In this document: piece after piece, positions 14,385-18,054 of the stretch
Layout of the letters: every line of letters begins with the position of its first letter
Position numbering within the stretch: the stretch's first letter is position 1
Assembly: GCA_900547345.1 (NCBI GenBank)
Contig: URGG01000032.1
Location: forward strand, 1 to 18,054
Source: an uncultured Collinsella sp.
Lineage (GTDB): Bacteria > Actinomycetota > Coriobacteriia > Coriobacteriales > Coriobacteriaceae
Direction of reading: 5' to 3'
DNA: 18,054 nt
Notes under the pieces: generated by a model
Database searches by the model: none
What the model was told of the DNA's origin: nothing
What the model saw: only the letters and a program-made list of their open reading frames with translations
Translations under genes and position numbers: made by a program

Positions 14385-15365
14385 CTAGACCGTCTGAAGC
14401 TTCTCGACCTCGTCAAGGTTTTCGGTCAGACGCGCAGCAAACGTCGAAAGCGGATGCGGATGCGTATCGAACTCGTAAGCCGTCTCGGTGGAATGGATCA
14501 CGGTGCCGACGCCGGCATCGGTCAGCAGCTCCAGGAGCAGCGAATGCGGCGTGGTACCGTTAATGATGTGGGCACGAAATACGCCGCCGGTAAGCGCATC
14601 GACGGCCGCACGCAGCTTGGGAATCATGCCCTTATCGACCTCGCCGCCGTAGAGCATTTCGTTAACCTCGTCGAGCGTTAGGTTGGAGATAAGCGAGTCC
14701 TTGTCGCTAAAGTCCTTGTACAGGCCATCGACATCGGTCAAAAAGATCGCCTTATGCGCGTGGAGCGCCGCGGCAACGGCACCGGCGGCGGGGTCGGCGT
14801 TGATGTTGAAGAAACCGCCGTCCTCCCCCGCCGCGACGGTAGCGATGACGGGGATGTACTCGCTATCGAGTAAGCGCTCGATATAGTCGGTGTTGACGTG
14901 CGTCACTTTGCCCACGCGACCGAGCTCGGGGTCGAGCGGCTCGGCGATGAGCGTGCCGGCATCGCTGCCCGACACGCCCACGGCCAGGTTGCCGTGGTGG
15001 TTGATGGCAGCAACCAGCTCCTGGTTAACCTTGCCGCCCAGCACCTCGCGCACGATATCCATAGTCGCCGGCGTGGTCACGCGCTGGCCGTTCTTAAACT
15101 CGACGGGAATATCGTAATGGCTCAGCGCCTCGTTGATAGCCTTGCCGCCGCCATGCACGATGACGGGGCGCATACCGATGATCTTGAGCAAAACGATGTC
15201 GCTCATCACGTCGCGGCGCAGCTGCTCATCAACCATGGCGGCTCCGCCATATTTGATAACAACCGTCTTGCCGGTCAGGTTCTTAATCCACGGCAGCGCT
15301 TCGAACAGCAGCTGCGCGGTTGCTTCGTTGGATTCGCTCGAACGACAATCGCGTGCGAATTTCAT
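14385..15365 (-). CDS. argB: Acetylglutamate kinase
   Basis: A 326-aa amino-acid kinase that phosphorylates N-acetylglutamate. VVIKYGGAAM, the Gly-rich VIVHGGGKAIN, AVGVSGSDAG, NINADPAAGAVAAAL and FLTDVDGLY are present. The C-terminal stretch ELLTDAGVGTVI fits the signature of arginine-inhibited enzymes, and an N-terminal helix precedes the kinase core, as in the hexameric arginine-sensitive type. A tail of about 25 residues after this is unusual. I chose ATG 15365 because GAGG lies 7 nt upstream; the frame extends to 15425 without a ribosome-binding site. It lies 81 nt after argJ. Confidence 0.95.
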   Translation of the reverse strand: MKFARDCRSSESNEATAQLLFEALPWIKNLTGKTVVIKYGGAAMVDEQLRRDVMSDIVLLKIIGMRPVIVHGGGKAINEALSHYDIPVEFKNGQRVTTPATMDIVREVLGGKVNQELVAAINHHGNLAVGVSGSDAGTLIAEPLDPELGRVGKVTHVNTDYIERLLDSEYIPVIATVAAGEDGGFFNINADPAAGAVAAALHAHKAIFLTDVDGLYKDFSDKDSLISNLTLDEVNEMLYGGEVDKGMIPKLRAAVDALTGGVFRAHIINGTTPHSLLLELLTDAGVGTVIHSTETAYEFDTHPHPLSTFAARLTENLDEVEKLQTV

Positions 15366-15446
15366 AATCTGCCTCGTCTTTCGTATCGTTATCGCGCCGT
15401 GCTCAGCTGTCCGCAATCGCGGCAAGATGCGCAGCGTGCCTGGAAT

Positions 15447-16697
15447 CTAGGAACGGTAGTCGCCGTTGATGGAGATGTACTCATGCGTGAGGTCGCAGGT
15501 CCACACGGTCGTTGCCGCGTCGCCTGCGCCCAAGTCGGCCGAGATCACGATCTCGGGCGCCTCGAAACGTCGTAGAGCCTCGTCCTCGTCAAAGGGAACA
15601 GTCAGACCGTCGCGACAGACAGGCATGCCCATCATGTCGATGGAAACGTCTTCCTGATTAAACTTCACGCCGCACTTGCCGAGTGCCATAGCAACGCGAC
15701 CCCAGTTGCAGTCGTGGCCGGCGATGCAGGTCTTAACGAGCGGCGAGTTGGCAACGGCACGGGCGGCGATATCGGCTTCCTCGTCGTTCACGGCGCCGGT
15801 AACGTTGACCGTAACAAGCTTGGATGCGCCCTCACCATCGGCGGCGATATTGCGCGCCAGGCTCTCGCACACCTCGTGCACAGCAAATGCCAACTCGTCA
15901 AAGGCATCGGAGCCCTCAACGATAGGCTCGACATCTGCGGCAGCGGCGCCGGAGGCAAGCATGATGCAGGTGTCGTTGGTCGAGGTGTCGGAATCGACCG
16001 TTACCTTGTTAAAGGTCTGCTTGACGGTCGAGAGCAGCAGGGCATGAAGTGCCGCAGGCTCGACGGGGGCATCGGTGGTGATAACTGCGATCATGGTGGC
16101 CATGTTGGGCATGATCATGCCCGAGCCCTTGCACATTCCGCCCACCGTATAGACATTGCCCGCATGACCCGCAGCCTCGCTGACGTAGGACACGGCGTAC
16201 TCCTTGGAGTGCGTGTCGGTCGTCATGATGGCACGAGCGGCATCGGCGCCACCGTGGGCGAAGAGCGCCTCGTAGGCAGCAGGAATGGCGGTCTCAAACG
16301 TGTCGATCGGCAGAATCTGGCCAATCACACCCGTGGAGGCAACCAGAATCTGCTGGGGCTCGCAGCCGATGACCTGCGATGCGATGTTGCACGTCTCGCG
16401 CGCGCATGCAAGGCCGGTCTCACCCGTGGCGGCGTTGGCATTGCCAGAGTTGATTGAAACACCAGCGACGATGCCATAGCCTTTGTCCGAACCGCCCAGG
16501 TTGGCACGGCTCACCTGCACGGGCGCCGCGCAAAAACGGTTGGTCGTAAACACGCCGGCGCCGGGACAGGGCTTATCAGGCACCACGAGCGCATAGTCCA
16601 AGCGCTCAGGATTCTTCCGGAATCCCGCATGGATGCCTGCGGCCTTAACGCCACCCTCGACGGCGCGAATCTTAATATCAATCAGGTCGGTATTCAT
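15447..16697 (-). CDS. argJ: Bifunctional glutamate N-acetyltransferase / amino-acid acetyltransferase
   Basis: A 416-aa ArgJ that transfers the acetyl group from N-acetylornithine to glutamate, regenerating acetylglutamate. The precursor normally self-cleaves before a Thr that becomes the nucleophile. Here KGSGMIMPNMATMIA gives Thr201, splitting the protein into chains of about 200 and 216 aa. STGVIGQILP and TVDSDTSTNDT are family marks, and the C-terminus (YISINGDYRS) matches the family end. Whether it also uses acetyl-CoA cannot be told from sequence; no argA-type synthase is in the window. ATG 16697 has AGGAG upstream. It follows argC by 134 nt. Confidence 0.96.
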   Translation of the reverse strand: MNTDLIDIKIRAVEGGVKAAGIHAGFRKNPERLDYALVVPDKPCPGAGVFTTNRFCAAPVQVSRANLGGSDKGYGIVAGVSINSGNANAATGETGLACARETCNIASQVIGCEPQQILVASTGVIGQILPIDTFETAIPAAYEALFAHGGADAARAIMTTDTHSKEYAVSYVSEAAGHAGNVYTVGGMCKGSGMIMPNMATMIAVITTDAPVEPAALHALLLSTVKQTFNKVTVDSDTSTNDTCIMLASGAAAADVEPIVEGSDAFDELAFAVHEVCESLARNIAADGEGASKLVTVNVTGAVNDEEADIAARAVANSPLVKTCIAGHDCNWGRVAMALGKCGVKFNQEDVSIDMMGMPVCRDGLTVPFDEDEALRRFEAPEIVISADLGAGDAATTVWTCDLTHEYISINGDYRS

Positions 16698-16831
16698 CGT
16701 CCCTACGACTCCTTATGTCAAACAAAAAACGGACATCGGTTGGTGCGCCATGCCAGTCGTGATCATGAGACCAGCTTAAGAGTGGCGCCCCACTCGATGC
16801 CCGACTACCAAATCGTTAACAATCGAATGTG

Positions 16832-17902
16832 CTACACCGGGCACGCCACTGTGGGCAAGCCTCGTCGCTCGTCAAAGCCAAAGACGATATTGGCGCACTG
16901 GACCGCTTGGCCCGCAGCGCCCTTGCACAGATTGTCGATGGCGCCCGTCGCCACCAGCACGCCCGCGCGCTTGTTGAACGCAAGGCCAATCTGGGCGGCG
17001 TTGGTGCCGACGACCGAAGCCGTCTTGGGCTGCTGGCCGGCATCGAGCACGCGCGCAAAGGTGCGTCCAGCGTAAAACTGCTTGTAATAGTCGACGACAT
17101 CCTCAAGAGCCAGGGAGTCGATGGCCTGCGGCGTGAGCGGCAGCGTCACCGTGGAGAGCAGGCCGCGCTTGAGCGGTGCCAGATGCGGGGTGAAGACGAC
17201 GCGATCGGTCAGGCCAAGGATTTGCTCAATCTCGGGCGTGTGGCGATGCTTGCCCACGCCGTAGGCCTCCAAGTTCTCGTCAGCGCTGCAAAAATGCGTA
17301 CGAGCGTTGCAGGACTTGCCGGCACCCGTCACACCGCTGATGGCATCAACGATCACGGGGCCGCTCTGGGCAACCCAGCCAGCGCGCACGGCGGGCGCGG
17401 CGGCAAGGCTCGTTGCGGTGGGATAGCAACCGGCGCAGGCGACCAGCACGGGTTTGCCGTCGGCATGGCTGGAAGCAGCGGTCTCTAAGTCCTGGCAGAA
17501 CAGCTCGGGCAGGCCGAAAGCGCGGGTCTTGAGCAGCTCGGGGCTCGTATGCTCGGCGGCATACCACGTCTCAAAGACGGACGCGTCGTTCAGGCGGTAG
17601 TCGGCCGAAAGATCAAAGCAGGAGACGCCCGATGCAAGCAGCGCGGGCACCTGTGCCATGGCAGCCGTGTGCGGCACGGCAAGAAAAACCGCATCGCAGC
17701 TCTTGAGCTCGGGCGCGTCATGCGTGGTGAAAACCAGGTCGCTCACACCAGCAAAGCTCGGATACACCGCGGACAGCGGCTGGCCGGCATCGGCGTTGGA
17801 CGTAATGGCAACAAGTTCAAACTCGGGATGGCCGAGCACGAGGCGAATGAGCTCGGCTCCGGCATATCCAGCCGCGCCGACGATTCCAACCTTCAAAGAC
17901 AT
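16832..17902 (-). CDS. argC: N-acetyl-gamma-glutamyl-phosphate reductase
   Basis: A 356-aa NADPH-dependent reductase acting after ArgB. The N-terminal Rossmann motif is VGIVGAAGYAGAELIRL (5-21). The catalytic Cys159 lies in VACAGCYPTATSL, and the general-base His in GKHRHTPEIEQ. DAISGVTGAGK and NLCKGAAGQAVQ are further family blocks. The length is normal. ATG 17902 has AAGGAG upstream. It is the first gene of argCJBD, and two ARG-box-like half sites lie about 85-120 nt upstream. The 134 nt to argJ hold a T-less hairpin at 16781-16796 but no clear terminator. Confidence 0.97.
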   Translation of the reverse strand: MSLKVGIVGAAGYAGAELIRLVLGHPEFELVAITSNADAGQPLSAVYPSFAGVSDLVFTTHDAPELKSCDAVFLAVPHTAAMAQVPALLASGVSCFDLSADYRLNDASVFETWYAAEHTSPELLKTRAFGLPELFCQDLETAASSHADGKPVLVACAGCYPTATSLAAAPAVRAGWVAQSGPVIVDAISGVTGAGKSCNARTHFCSADENLEAYGVGKHRHTPEIEQILGLTDRVVFTPHLAPLKRGLLSTVTLPLTPQAIDSLALEDVVDYYKQFYAGRTFARVLDAGQQPKTASVVGTNAAQIGLAFNKRAGVLVATGAIDNLCKGAAGQAVQCANIVFGFDERRGLPTVACPV

Positions 17903-17987
17903 ATCAGACTCCTTGTCTGCGATTTATGCACCGATGCGCATTTCGCAGCGGTCGTTATGAGGTGGGTTGAAACTTTAGCACCAAAAG

Positions 17988-18024
17988 ATGCATGAACACG
18001 TAAATGGCTTGTATATTCATGCAT
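17988..18024 (-). promoter_or_regulatory. Candidate ArgR operator upstream of argC
   Basis: A 9-bp inverted pair, ATGCATGAA (17988-17996) and TTCATGCAT (18016-18024), flanks 19 nt. Each arm contains a TGAA or TGAAT half like those in ARG boxes; on the minus strand CATGAATATACAAG resembles the Bacillus consensus CATGAATAAAAATKCAAK. The second half of each box is degenerate. Its position before argC supports arginine control. No argR gene is in the window, and no confident -35/-10 pair was found. Confidence 0.5.
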
Positions 18025-18054
18025 TGAAACATTCCCGACACATTCGCTTGAAGG

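Noticed and set aside
16781..16796. Hairpin between argC and argJ as a terminator
   Set aside because: The 6-bp stem GAGTGG/CCACTC has no T tract on the minus strand, and the flanking genes are an expected operon.

Overview
The window looks like core chromosome of a high-GC, Gram-positive anaerobe of the class Coriobacteriia (Actinomycetota), most like Collinsella. This is inferred from gene order (murI-rph-rdgB, veg-ispE, argCJBD), codon use and a streptococcal-type MurE; no database search was possible. All protein genes lie on the minus strand, so transcription runs from high to low coordinates. The only plus-strand gene is a tRNA-Val.

Layout in transcription order. (1) 18.0-13.0 kb: the arginine operon argC-argJ-argB-argD, with two ARG-box-like half sites facing argC at the window edge. 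ArgJ looks bifunctional (acetyl recycling) and ArgB carries an arginine-sensitive-type C-terminal signature, so control through both a repressor and feedback is plausible. (2) 13.0-12.16 kb: about 0.85 kb without protein genes. It holds an AT-rich 217-bp island bounded by 29-bp imperfect inverted repeats, a tandem repeat built from the 3' end of tRNA-Val with a terminator in each unit, and the intact tRNA-Val(UAC). (3) 12.16-10.2 kb: asnB, a glutamine-dependent asparagine synthetase, with its own terminator. (4) 10.2-4.5 kb: cell-wall and RNA/nucleotide housekeeping genes: murE (broken by a one-base frameshift as given), a HAD phosphatase, murI, rph, rdgB and dtd, with terminators after rph and dtd. 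(5) 4.5-3.1 kb: veg-ispE, then tRNA-Pro(CGG) with a strong terminator. (6) 3.05-0 kb: tatA, greA and lysS. LysRS has an extra C-terminal Trbp111/EMAPII-like tRNA-binding domain.

Most of the window is ordinary metabolism and translation support. The points most worth a second look are non-coding: a pair of near-identical palindromes directly behind the lysS and dtd stop codons, with a compensatory base-pair change between them; the tRNA-Val tail array, which resembles the E. coli tyrT/rtT arrangement; the adjacent AT-rich inverted-repeat island; and mutually exclusive hairpins between greA and lysS. I found no defence system, CRISPR array, phage gene or transposase.
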